Assembly (NCBI GenBank): GCA_031286695.1
Contig: JAITTY010000011.1
Coordinates: 310,001 to 374,000 of the forward strand
Length of the DNA: 64,000 nucleotides
Direction: 5' to 3'
DNA from: Sphingobacterium sp.
GTDB taxonomy: Bacteria; Bacteroidota; Bacteroidia; Sphingobacteriales; Sphingobacteriaceae
The notes beneath the pieces were generated by a model. The model was not told where the DNA came from and did not search any database. It saw only the letters and a list, made by a program, of their open reading frames with translations. Position 1 is the first letter of the stretch. Each line of letters starts with the position of its first letter. Both the position numbers and the translations under genes were made by a program. Below, one piece after another: positions 35,675 through 44,140 of this stretch.

Positions 35675-37345
35675 TTACGCGTTTTTCTTCACTTCCTTAC
35701 CCCAAGAATCTTTTAATGTAACCGTACGGTTAAAGACTAAATGAGTTGGAGTTGAATGTGTATCTAAGGTAAAATACCCCAATCGTATAAATTGATATCC
35801 TTTCTCCGAGGTTGCATTTGCAAGATCCGGTTCGATGTAAGCACGTTCAATAATATGTAGGCTTTCAGGATTGATCGATGCTTTAAAATCTTCGGCAGCA
35901 GCAGGATTTTCATCATTGAACAATCTGTCGTACAGTCTCACTTCGGCCTCTTTTGCATGTGGAACCGAGATCCAGTGGATTGTTCCTTTTACTTTTAATC
36001 CTGAAGTGTCTTCTCCTGATTTTGAGTTTGGAACATAGGTACAATGCACTTCTGTTACTTTTCCATTTTCATCTTTCACAAAATCATGACAGGTGACGAT
36101 GTAAGCATGTTTTAAACGTACGGAAAGACCTGGTCCCAAGCGGAAAAATTTCTTTGGAGCGTCTTCCATAAAATCATCGCGCTCTATCCAAAGTTCTTTT
36201 GAAAATGGAATGGAGCGTGAGCCTTCTCCGCCTTCAACTTCAGGGTTGTTTTCACCAATAAGTTCCTCAACCTGATCTTCCGGATAGTTTGTGACCACCA
36301 ATTTGATCGGGTCAAGTACAGCCATTCTGCGCCATGCCGTTTTGTTGAGATCCTCACGGATACAGAATTCCAAAAGGCTGACATCAATCATGTTTTCGCG
36401 TTTTTGAACACCAATCTTCTCACAGAAGTTGCGGATACTTGCCGGCGTATAACCTCTTCTCCTCAATCCTGAAATCGTTGGCATGCGCGGATCATCCCAG
36501 CTTTCGACAAATTTGTCATTGACCAGTTGCAACAACTTACGTTTACTCATGACCGTATAGGTCATATTCAAACGGGCAAACTCGTATTGTTTAGATGGGA
36601 AAATCTCCAATTTATCAATACACCAATCATAAAGTGGGCGATGTGGAATAAACTCCAATGTACAGATCGAATGTGTAATTTTCTCAATGGAATCGGATTG
36701 TCCATGTGCAAAATCATACATCGGATAGATACACCATTGATTGCCTGTTCTATGGTGATGAGCGTGTTTGATGCGGTATAACAAAGGGTCGCGCATGTGC
36801 ATATTTGGACTAGCCAAATCTATCTTTGCACGGAGTACTTTTTCGCCATCTTTGTATTTTCCGGCACGCATGTCTGCGAATAAAGTCAGATTTTCTTCAA
36901 TAGTTCTGTCGCGGTATGGTGTTGGAACCCCCGGTTCTGTAGGAGTGCCCTTTGCTGCCGCAATTTCTTCAGCTGTGCTATCGTCAACATAAGCTAAACC
37001 TTTTTTGATTAGCTCAACTGCATAACTGTATAATGTCTCAAAATAATCTGAAGTATATAATTCCTCTGCCCACTGGAATCCAAGCCATTGAATATCTTTC
37101 TTGATGCTTTCAACATACTCCGTATCCTCAGTGACAGGGTTAGTGTCATCAAAACGTAGATTAGTCTTGCCATTATACTGCTGTGCTAATCCAAAATTCA
37201 AGCAGATGGATTTGGCGTGACCAATGTGGAGGTAACCATTTGGCTCAGGAGGAAAACGTGTCAATACACGTCCGCCATGCTTTCCTGTACGAAGATCCTC
37301 TTCGACAATTTCCTCGATAAAATTTAATGATTTTTCTTCACTCAT
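35675..37345 (-). CDS. glnS: Glutamine--tRNA ligase
   Basis: The protein has 556 residues and is a class I synthetase. The HIGH motif is His40-Ile-Gly-His43 in PNGYLHIGHAKS, and the KMSKS-type motif is VMSKRKL near residue 266. The C-terminal beta-barrel anticodon domains follow. It is distinguished from GltX by LRFDDTNPVTEDTEYVESIKKDIQWLGF and the large C-terminal domain. It charges tRNA-Gln directly, so the cell does not rely on the Glu-tRNA-Gln amidotransferase route alone. Confidence 0.96.
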   Translation of the reverse strand: MSEEKSLNFIEEIVEEDLRTGKHGGRVLTRFPPEPNGYLHIGHAKSICLNFGLAQQYNGKTNLRFDDTNPVTEDTEYVESIKKDIQWLGFQWAEELYTSDYFETLYSYAVELIKKGLAYVDDSTAEEIAAAKGTPTEPGVPTPYRDRTIEENLTLFADMRAGKYKDGEKVLRAKIDLASPNMHMRDPLLYRIKHAHHHRTGNQWCIYPMYDFAHGQSDSIEKITHSICTLEFIPHRPLYDWCIDKLEIFPSKQYEFARLNMTYTVMSKRKLLQLVNDKFVESWDDPRMPTISGLRRRGYTPASIRNFCEKIGVQKRENMIDVSLLEFCIREDLNKTAWRRMAVLDPIKLVVTNYPEDQVEELIGENNPEVEGGEGSRSIPFSKELWIERDDFMEDAPKKFFRLGPGLSVRLKHAYIVTCHDFVKDENGKVTEVHCTYVPNSKSGEDTSGLKVKGTIHWISVPHAKEAEVRLYDRLFNDENPAAAEDFKASINPESLHIIERAYIEPDLANATSEKGYQFIRLGYFTLDTHSTPTHLVFNRTVTLKDSWGKEVKKNA

Positions 37346-37473
37346 AGTACAAAGTTAATTATTCGCGGCGAGATATTAGCTAGGAGATCGTAGATATTCG
37401 GCTTAGTATGAGCGATCGAATGTGCTAGCTGTTTCGGTAAGAATGGGGAGACTTAATAACATTTGGACCTTCA

Positions 37474-37507
37474 ATAAAAAAGGGACGAAACTTCGTCCCT
37501 TTTTACC
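37474..37507 (-). terminator. Terminator after the carbonic anhydrase gene
   Basis: AAAAAGGGACGAA pairs with TTCGTCCCTTTTT around a two-base loop. It lies 17 bases past the stop of the minus-strand gene. Confidence 0.8.
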
Positions 37508-37523
37508 GATTTTTATTACTACT

Positions 37524-38171
37524 CTATTTATAAGCGAAGACTTCACCTAGCTCATCATTATTGGTAAAAGTGCAGTGTTGATCGATCAATTCTCCCGTGC
37601 CGATATTGATAATCATGCCATGTACTGCAAGATCATCACGCTCTTTCCACGCATTTTGAATGATCGACGTCGCACACAGATTAAAAACTTGCTCTTGTAC
37701 ATTGAGCTCAATTAAACGGTCCACTTTTTTGTCATGTTCTTGGATCGCATCGATCTCTGCACTGTGTAGGCGATATACATCTTTGATATGACCCAGCCAG
37801 TTGTCGATAATACCATACTGCTTACGGCTTAAAGAAGCCGCAACACCACCGCAGCCATAGTGACCAGCGATAATCACATGTTTTACTTTCAGCACATTCA
37901 CGGCATAGTCTAATACGGAAAGCATACTCATATCCGAGTGAATGACCATGTTGGCAATATTGCGATGTACGAATACCTCTCCCGGCTTTGTACCTGTCAA
38001 TTCATTTGCAGGTACTCGGCTATCTGCACAACCGATCCAAAGAATTTCCGGATTTTGACCTTTAGAAAGCTGTTGAAAACGTCCTGTGTTGTCATTCTTT
38101 ACGAAGTCCATCCACTCTCTATTTCCTTTAATGATATTGTCAAATCCTATTTTTAAATCTTTATTTTCCAT
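37524..38171 (-). CDS. can: Beta-carbonic anhydrase
   Basis: The protein has 215 residues. The zinc ligands of beta-class enzymes are present: Cys48 in WIGCADSRVPANE, with Asp50-Arg52 as the catalytic dyad, and His104 with Cys107 in AGHYGCGGV. It interconverts CO2 and bicarbonate in the cytoplasm. It lies downstream of a SulP transporter on the same strand with a 205-base gap. The pairing suggests bicarbonate supply, since several SulP proteins carry bicarbonate and some are fused to carbonic anhydrases. Confidence 0.95.
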   Translation of the reverse strand: MENKDLKIGFDNIIKGNREWMDFVKNDNTGRFQQLSKGQNPEILWIGCADSRVPANELTGTKPGEVFVHRNIANMVIHSDMSMLSVLDYAVNVLKVKHVIIAGHYGCGGVAASLSRKQYGIIDNWLGHIKDVYRLHSAEIDAIQEHDKKVDRLIELNVQEQVFNLCATSIIQNAWKERDDLAVHGMIINIGTGELIDQHCTFTNNDELGEVFAYK

Positions 38172-38376
38172 ATTCTTCTTATTTCACTCTTGCCCGAAGG
38201 CGTCGTTTTTATTTTATAATAATACAAATGTCTAAATTCATTGTTTACTTCAAACAACTTATTTTTATTGAAAATCTTTTCTTGATATTCAATAATCGTT
38301 CTCCCTGTTTCAACCCAGAGTTGTTGGCGGAACGATGGAAGGTAACGGCTTACGATATACGGCGTAGGCCTGTACC

Positions 38377-39918
38377 CTATGAAGGTTTCTTATAGACAAC
38401 CTGCAAAAGTTCGATGTCTTTGCCCTTACTTCTTGCATTCTGTTCAAAATCTTTGATGACTTCGATGACATCCTTGTCTATAAATTTACTGAATGTCCCA
38501 TCAATACGGATTTTGCTGATCGATTTTGGTAAGCTGTACAATTTCTGCTGGATGGGAACTTTATTCAAAAATGATACTTCCTCAGCTAATGTAATGACAG
38601 CTTTATCTTCTTCATTGTCTTTTTCAATATTATATTTAAAAGCATTTTTCATATTTGCTCTCAAGATATAGAATGTCGCCACGACAATACCTATTCCTAC
38701 GCCCATAAGGAGGTCGGTAAATACAATTGCTACAATAGTGACAAAAAATGGGATAAATTGATCTAGACCTTTTCTGTACATGGAGGTAAACAAACTAGGT
38801 TTAGCCAATTTATACCCCGTATGGAGGAGGATAGCCGCCAGACAGGCCAAAGGAATCATATTCAGCATTGTCGGGATGGCAAGCATCGCGACTAGCAGCC
38901 AAATGCCGTGCATGATTGCCGATTGTCTGGTTTTTCCACCTGCATTTACGTTGGCCGATGAGCGTACAATGACTGATGTCAGTGGCAGACCTCCTAGAAG
39001 TCCGCTTGTCATATTTCCGATCCCTTGTGCAACAAGTTCGCGGTTAGTTGGCGTATTCCTTTTGTAGGGGTCTATTTTATCAACGGCCTCGATGCTCAAT
39101 AAGGTCTCAAGGCTGGCGATAATCGCAATGGTAAATGCTGCGATCCACACCTCTTTGTTGGCAATCTGCGTGAAATCTGGAAGGGTAAATAATCCTGTGA
39201 ATTCGGAAAATGATCCTACAATAGGTACCAGAACAAATTGTTTGTCATGCAATTGGAATGCTGAACCGTTGAAAAGATAAGCTAAGCTTACGCCTAGAAT
39301 CACGACAACCAATGGGGCCGGAATCTTATTGAGCTTTGGAATAGATGGCCAAAAGATAAGGATAGCCAATGATAAGGCGCAAATGATCAAGGCGCCAAAG
39401 TTGATCGCAGAGACTATTGTATCAAAATAGGCGCCAATACCGTGTCCATTGTCCATTTCGAAGGCATGTGCTTCTATCAAGCCTAATGCCAAGGGAATTT
39501 GCTTCATGATAATTGTAATACCGATGGCAGCCAGCATCCCTACAATGACCGCTGAAGGGAAATAATTGCCGATCATCCCAGCTTTTAATATACCAAGGAT
39601 AACTTGCACTACGCCGGCGATTACAACGGCAAGTAGAAAGGTTTCATATGCACCTAGGCTTTGAATTGCACCTAAGACAATAACTGTAAGACCAGCAGCT
39701 GGTCCGCTTACACTGAGTGGTGATTTACTGATTGAAGCGACAACGATTCCACCAATTACACCAGTCAATAATCCTGCAAACAATGGCGCACCAGAGGCCA
39801 TTGCAATTCCCAAACATAATGGAAGTGCCACCAAAAACACCACAACACTAGCAGGGAAGTCATATTTTAAGTCTCTTTTCGATAATTTTAGAAAAGCCGA
39901 CGTACGAGTTCCAAACAT
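38377..39918 (-). CDS. SulP-family anion transporter (sulfate or bicarbonate)
   Basis: About 513 residues from the ATG at 39918 (MFGTRTSAFLKLSKRDLKYDFPASVVVFLVALPLCLGIAMASGAPLFAGL); a TTG at 39957 is the only longer start. About 10-14 membrane helices are followed by a C-terminal STAS-like domain (SKIRIDGTFSKFIDKDVIEVIKDFEQ). Typical SulP signatures are present, such as SISKSPLSVSGPAAGLTVIV and GGLPLTSVIVRSSANVNAGGKTRQSAIMHG. The neighbouring beta-carbonic anhydrase points to bicarbonate uptake, but sulfate cannot be excluded from sequence alone. Confidence 0.9.
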   Translation of the reverse strand: MFGTRTSAFLKLSKRDLKYDFPASVVVFLVALPLCLGIAMASGAPLFAGLLTGVIGGIVVASISKSPLSVSGPAAGLTVIVLGAIQSLGAYETFLLAVVIAGVVQVILGILKAGMIGNYFPSAVIVGMLAAIGITIIMKQIPLALGLIEAHAFEMDNGHGIGAYFDTIVSAINFGALIICALSLAILIFWPSIPKLNKIPAPLVVVILGVSLAYLFNGSAFQLHDKQFVLVPIVGSFSEFTGLFTLPDFTQIANKEVWIAAFTIAIIASLETLLSIEAVDKIDPYKRNTPTNRELVAQGIGNMTSGLLGGLPLTSVIVRSSANVNAGGKTRQSAIMHGIWLLVAMLAIPTMLNMIPLACLAAILLHTGYKLAKPSLFTSMYRKGLDQFIPFFVTIVAIVFTDLLMGVGIGIVVATFYILRANMKNAFKYNIEKDNEEDKAVITLAEEVSFLNKVPIQQKLYSLPKSISKIRIDGTFSKFIDKDVIEVIKDFEQNARSKGKDIELLQVVYKKPS

Positions 39919-40152
39919 AAAATTTGTGTTTATCTGTAAAAAAAATTCATCTGGCAACCTTTACGTTACTGCAGCATTATGTCGCGTATATCGTTTGACA
40001 TGCAGCATTAAAAAATGCGTTGTGCTGGGTAAATCCAACGATAAAATTCGATCATGCTAGAGCAGACAGATTACTTCAGAAAAATCAAGGATACCACACA
40101 TGCTTTCTCTTTCGCATGCAGGTCGATGGGAGTACACCCCTTAAGGATGCCT

Positions 40153-40491
40153 TTATGAATAGTTAGGAGGCGGTGTTGGAACCGTAGGATGGAAAGCTAA
40201 AATGCTTTTCTCATTTTTAAGATAATTCTTCTGTTTTCCTTGGTTCTCAACGATAATGGTTTCAAATACAATAGGTTCTTCTGTTTTTGTATTGAAAAAT
40301 TTTGAGGCGGTTTCAAGTGTATCATTACTTGCGCCGTTATTGTTTTCTATTTCCAGTTGTAAAACGACCTGTAAGATGGTGCTTTGATCTAAACTGTTGG
40401 AAAAAATAGGCGAAATAGAGATGGCCATCTTTGTGAAAAAGATGATAGCACAAAGGAATGCTGCCACAAATCTAAACCGCTTATTTAACAT
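40153..40491 (-). CDS. Hypothetical small exported or membrane-anchored protein
   Basis: The protein has 112 residues, ATG start. The N-terminal hydrophobic segment (about residues 7-27, FVAAFLCAIIFFTKMAI) is a probable uncleaved anchor or signal. The rest is hydrophilic, with a Pro-rich end (HPTVPTPPPNYS). I recognise no family. It lies alone between the SulP gene and the HerA-like gene. It is accepted because it fills the only open frame in the region and has a plausible start, but it could be a species-restricted gene. The flanking gap 39919-40152 shows nothing else. Confidence 0.45.
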   Translation of the reverse strand: MLNKRFRFVAAFLCAIIFFTKMAISISPIFSNSLDQSTILQVVLQLEIENNNGASNDTLETASKFFNTKTEEPIVFETIIVENQGKQKNYLKNEKSILAFHPTVPTPPPNYS

Positions 40492-40659
40492 TTTTTATTA
40501 CCTTTAATCTTACTGTTTTACATCGTAAAAATAGTAATTCTATGTTAAATTCAAATTAATAGTGCACTAAAAATAAAATTTGGCACGAAATTGTGACGAA
40601 GAGATTATTTTTTGAAAAGTTTTCAATTTTTATTGATTTATAAACATTAAGCCTTTCGT

Positions 40660-42201
40660 ATGGCAAATAAAGAACAATTTATTGAGAAGGTCCAGGCTTC
40701 CTATAATCCCAAAGGAGCATTTATCTATCTGGGAGCGGGAATGCTTAATGGCGAAATTTTGGCAGAGGCAAAAGTGAATTTAGCCTTGAAAATGATGAAC
40801 CGTCACGGACTTATTGCCGGAGCCACAGGAACTGGTAAAACACGTACGCTACAATTAATTGCTGAACAATTGTCTGATGGCTCTGTGCCTGTATTTATGC
40901 TAGATGTAAAAGGTGACCTATCGGGCCTAGCAGTGCCAGGGGTGACCAACCAAGCACTTATTGATCGGGGAAATGCTGTGGGGGTACCGTTTGAGCCATC
41001 GTCGTTTCCGGTAGAACTGTATTCACTTTCCGGCAATAAGGGGATTCCGATGCGGATTACTGTAGAAGATTTTGGTCCGGTCTTGCTGGGCCGGATACTC
41101 GAACTCAATGAAACACAGACGGGAGTATTGGCTGCGATGTTCAAATATGCACAAGATCACCAGATGCCGTTGATCGATTTTTCAGATACGAAGAAACTGC
41201 TGACTTACCTTTCAGAAGGACCCGGTAGCGAAGAGATCAAAGCTGATTATGGTAAGATTAGTTCGGCAAGCTCGGGAACCATCCTGCGTAAGATCGTCGC
41301 CTTGGAGCAGCAGGGTTTGGCTCATATCTTTGGCGAGAAAGAGTTTGATATCAACGATTTGTTTCAAAAGGTCGATGGTAGAGGGGTGATTAGCCTATTG
41401 AATATTTCTGATGTGCAAGATCAGCCGGTGCTTTATTCTACGTTCTTATTGAGCTTGTTGGCACAGCTGTTTAAAAATATGCCTGAGGTGGGTGACTTGG
41501 ACAAACCTAAGCTGGTCTTTTTCTTTGATGAAGCCCATCTTCTGTTCAATGGGGCTCCTAAAGCCTTTTTGACACAAGTAGATCAAATCATTCGCCTTAT
41601 TCGATCGAAAGGGATCGGTGTTTTCTTTTGTACACAGTCTCCAACCGATGTGCCGGAATCTGTATTGGCCCAGCTGGGGAATCGTGTGCAACATGCATTG
41701 CGAGCCTTTACACCCAACGATGCCGAAAATCTGAAGAAGACCGTAAAAACCTATCCAAAATCCGATTTTTATGAAATAGATCAGGTTTTGACTTCTTTGG
41801 GTACTGGACAAGCATTAATTACGGTATTGAATGATAAAGGTATTCCTACAGAGGTTGTTGCTACACATCTGGTGCCAGCGCGTGCCGTGATGGGCCCGGC
41901 TGATGATGCGACGGTGAACCAAATTATAAACCAGTCTGATTTGCGTGCAAAATACCAGGAGCGGCAAGAAAATCGCTCTGCGGCTGAAATCATAGATGAG
42001 CGAATGCAGGCCGCTGAGCAGGAACAACAACGTGCGGCGCAGGAAAAAGAAGCGGAGAAGGCAAGTCGGCCTTCTTCCAGGAGACAGACGCCTTTGGAAG
42101 CTGCACAACGAACGGCGACAACGACTCTAGCAAGAGAAGGCGTTAAGTTTTTGGGCAAATTGGCGACGGGGTTATTAAACGCATTCTTAAAAAAGAAATA
42201 A
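40660..42201 (+). CDS. HerA/VirB4-like P-loop ATPase (DUF853 family)
   Basis: The protein has 513 residues. Walker A is GATGTGKT at residues 54-61 and Walker B is LVFFFDEAHLLF near residue 290. FCTQSPTDVPESVLAQLGNRVQHALRAFTPNDAENLKKTV is the characteristic DUF853 stretch. The C-terminus is a Gln/Glu/Arg-rich coiled coil. Homologous hexameric ATPases translocate DNA, but here no NurA nuclease is adjacent, so the partner is unknown. The family is widespread in Bacteroidota and Proteobacteria as a single gene. Confidence 0.88.
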   Translation: MANKEQFIEKVQASYNPKGAFIYLGAGMLNGEILAEAKVNLALKMMNRHGLIAGATGTGKTRTLQLIAEQLSDGSVPVFMLDVKGDLSGLAVPGVTNQALIDRGNAVGVPFEPSSFPVELYSLSGNKGIPMRITVEDFGPVLLGRILELNETQTGVLAAMFKYAQDHQMPLIDFSDTKKLLTYLSEGPGSEEIKADYGKISSASSGTILRKIVALEQQGLAHIFGEKEFDINDLFQKVDGRGVISLLNISDVQDQPVLYSTFLLSLLAQLFKNMPEVGDLDKPKLVFFFDEAHLLFNGAPKAFLTQVDQIIRLIRSKGIGVFFCTQSPTDVPESVLAQLGNRVQHALRAFTPNDAENLKKTVKTYPKSDFYEIDQVLTSLGTGQALITVLNDKGIPTEVVATHLVPARAVMGPADDATVNQIINQSDLRAKYQERQENRSAAEIIDERMQAAEQEQQRAAQEKEAEKASRPSSRRQTPLEAAQRTATTTLAREGVKFLGKLATGLLNAFLKKK

Positions 42202-42210
42202 CAATAATTT

Positions 42211-42243
42211 TTTGATTCTTTTCGTTTCAATACTATACCTTTG
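42211..42243 (+). promoter_or_regulatory. Promoter of the nucleotidyltransferase gene
   Basis: TTTG at 42211-42214 and TACCTTTG at 42236-42243 are separated by 21 bases and match the Bacteroidota -33/-7 consensus. The predicted start is near 42250, immediately before the 17-bp inverted repeat. Confidence 0.65.
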
Positions 42244-42255
42244 AAGGTGGAGCTG

Positions 42256-42297
42256 AACTTAGCTAAATTTGCTTTTAAGGGCAAATTTAGCTAAGTT
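42256..42297 (+). repeat. Perfect 17-bp inverted repeat at the predicted 5' end of the transcript
   Basis: AACTTAGCTAAATTTGC (42256-42272) and GCAAATTTAGCTAAGTT (42281-42297) are exact reverse complements around an 8-base loop. No T tract follows, so it is not a simple terminator. Each arm contains the palindrome TTAGCTAA. Confidence 0.9.
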
Positions 42298-42335
42298 TGC
42301 GGACGAAAAGAAAATTCTATTAACGCAATTTAAAT

Positions 42336-43247
42336 ATGAGTAAACCAACCCTTTTGATTTTGGCAGCAGGAATGGCTAGCCGGTATGGTTCTTTAAAACA
42401 AGTAGATGGTTTTGGCCCACACGGCGAGACAATTATTGACTATTCAATTTACGATGCCATTCGCGCAGGATTTGGAAAAGTTGTATTCATTATCCGGGAA
42501 GAATTTCTGGAAAAGATGAAATCGGTATTTGATGAAAAATTGAAAGGTAAAATAGAAGTAGATTACGCTTTTCAAGATTTTGACCTAACAAAATTCGGTG
42601 TTAACCACGTTATCGAAAGAACTAAACCTTGGGGTACTGCCCATGCGGTGATGAGCGCTAAGGATAAAGTGCATGAACCTTTTTGTGTAATCAATGCAGA
42701 CGATTTCTATGGCTCGGATTCTTTTCAAAAAATGGCCCAATTCTTAACAACCGAAGTTTCTGATGAGCAAATGTCATTGATGGGCTTCCAGGTTGGAAAT
42801 ACCATGTCTGATTATGGTTATGTTTCACGCGGAGTATGTGAGGTTACCCCTTCTGGCCACATGGAAAGTGTAACTGAACGTACAAATATATACTATAAAG
42901 GTGAAGGTGACGATCGTAAAATCGTTTATGAAGAAAATGGTGTTGAAACAGACCTAGATCCAAAAACTCGCGTTTCGATGAATTTTTGGGGTTTTACACC
43001 AAAGATTTTCGAAGTAGCCCAGGCGATGTTCCCTGCATTTGTTGAGGAAAATAAGGAGAATTTAAAAGCAGAATTTTTTATCCCTTCTGTCCCTGATTAT
43101 ATGGTGAAACATAAGTTGGCTGATTTTAAAGTGATCCCAACTTCTTCGAAATGGTTTGGCGTAACTTATAAAGAAGATAAACCTATCGTACAAGAATCAA
43201 TTTCAAAATTAGTAGCTGATGGAATATATCCAGAAAAGTTATTTTAA
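42336..43247 (+). CDS. Sugar-phosphate nucleotidyltransferase family protein
   Basis: The protein has 303 residues and is of the NTP_transferase (GlmU/RfbA-like) fold. The N-terminal nucleotide-binding signature is LILAAGMASRYGSLKQVDGFGPHGE (residues 7-31), with the metal-binding aspartates in CVINADDFYG and a C-terminal strand in WFGVTYKEDKP. The sugar and nucleotide are not identifiable from sequence; the GFGPHGETIIDYSIYDAIRAGF variant is typical of a Bacteroidota subgroup. It stands alone with its own promoter and terminator. Confidence 0.85.
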   Translation: MSKPTLLILAAGMASRYGSLKQVDGFGPHGETIIDYSIYDAIRAGFGKVVFIIREEFLEKMKSVFDEKLKGKIEVDYAFQDFDLTKFGVNHVIERTKPWGTAHAVMSAKDKVHEPFCVINADDFYGSDSFQKMAQFLTTEVSDEQMSLMGFQVGNTMSDYGYVSRGVCEVTPSGHMESVTERTNIYYKGEGDDRKIVYEENGVETDLDPKTRVSMNFWGFTPKIFEVAQAMFPAFVEENKENLKAEFFIPSVPDYMVKHKLADFKVIPTSSKWFGVTYKEDKPIVQESISKLVADGIYPEKLF

Positions 43248-43272
43248 GAGCTAAAAGAAATACCTTATATTG

Positions 43273-43306
43273 AACCTGTATTGTCAAGCAATACAGGTTT
43301 TTTTTT
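43273..43306 (+). terminator. Terminator after the nucleotidyltransferase gene
   Basis: AACCTGTATTG (43273-43283) pairs with CAATACAGGTT (43289-43299), followed by a T run. Confidence 0.85.
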
Positions 43307-43345
43307 GCCCTGTATGCTAGATGAATGAGTGGAAATAGATCTTAG

Positions 43346-44029
43346 ATGAAAAAAATTCTTAAAGTGTTAGGTTATCTTATTTTAGGATTGTTGTCTTTTT
43401 GCGTGCTCTATATTGTTGCAGAATACAGCCTGTCGAGAATTTCGGCTCCAAGAAAAAATATAGACGAAGAGAAGACGATTCAGGTTTTTGTTCAGTCCAA
43501 TGGAATTCATACCGATATTGTAGTGCCCGTCGTCAACGAAGAAATGGATTGGTCACTGCTATTTCCTTATGCAAATACGGTTGGTAAACATAGCGGATAT
43601 CGGTATGTGGGTATCGGTTGGGGTGATAAAGGATTCTATTTAGATACACCAGAATGGAAGGATCTGAAAGCATCGACGGCCTTTGTTGCTGCCTTTGGAT
43701 TGGGGGAGTCTGCCATTCATGTGACCTATTACAATTCAGTTCAGCAGGATGAGTTATGTTTTGCTTATCAAATCAGTAGATCCCAATATCGGGATCTGAT
43801 AAAATACATAGAAGATTCGTTGGATCGAAATCAAGCGGAAACTATCTTGGTGAAAACAGATGCACAGTATGGTGATTCAGACGCTTTTTATGAAGCAAAG
43901 GGAGCCTATAGCATGTTTTATTCCTGCAATACCTGGACAAATAATGCCTTAAAGAAGGCGGCTATGCCAGCAGGTATATGGGCGACATTGGACAAAGGAA
44001 TATTAAGCCACTATAAAAATAAGAAGTAG
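43346..44029 (+). CDS. TIGR02117/DUF2459 family protein
   Basis: The protein has 227 residues. A membrane anchor (about residues 7-28) is followed by the family signature SNGIHTDIVVPV, GYRYVGIGWGDKGFYLDTPEWKDL and FYSCNTWTNNALKKAAMPAG near the C-terminus. The conserved His, Asp and Cys pattern recalls NlpC/P60-like cysteine peptidase folds, so a periplasmic hydrolase is possible, but the function of the family is not established. It converges with dnaK. Confidence 0.85.
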   Translation: MKKILKVLGYLILGLLSFCVLYIVAEYSLSRISAPRKNIDEEKTIQVFVQSNGIHTDIVVPVVNEEMDWSLLFPYANTVGKHSGYRYVGIGWGDKGFYLDTPEWKDLKASTAFVAAFGLGESAIHVTYYNSVQQDELCFAYQISRSQYRDLIKYIEDSLDRNQAETILVKTDAQYGDSDAFYEAKGAYSMFYSCNTWTNNALKKAAMPAGIWATLDKGILSHYKNKK

Positions 44030-44090
44030 CTAGAAATCCATAAGCAGGATCTCGTTGAATGTGAAGTGGGATAGTGAAAATGATAGACAT

Positions 44091-44127
44091 AAAAAAAGCT
44101 CCAGGATTAATCCCGGAGCTTTTTTTA
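44091..44127. terminator. Bidirectional terminator between DUF2459 gene and dnaK
   Basis: AAAAAAAGCTCC..GG pairs with CC..GGAGCTTTTTTT. It ends about 13 bases before the dnaK stop. Confidence 0.85.
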
Positions 44128-44140
44128 TGAGGAGGAGTGA

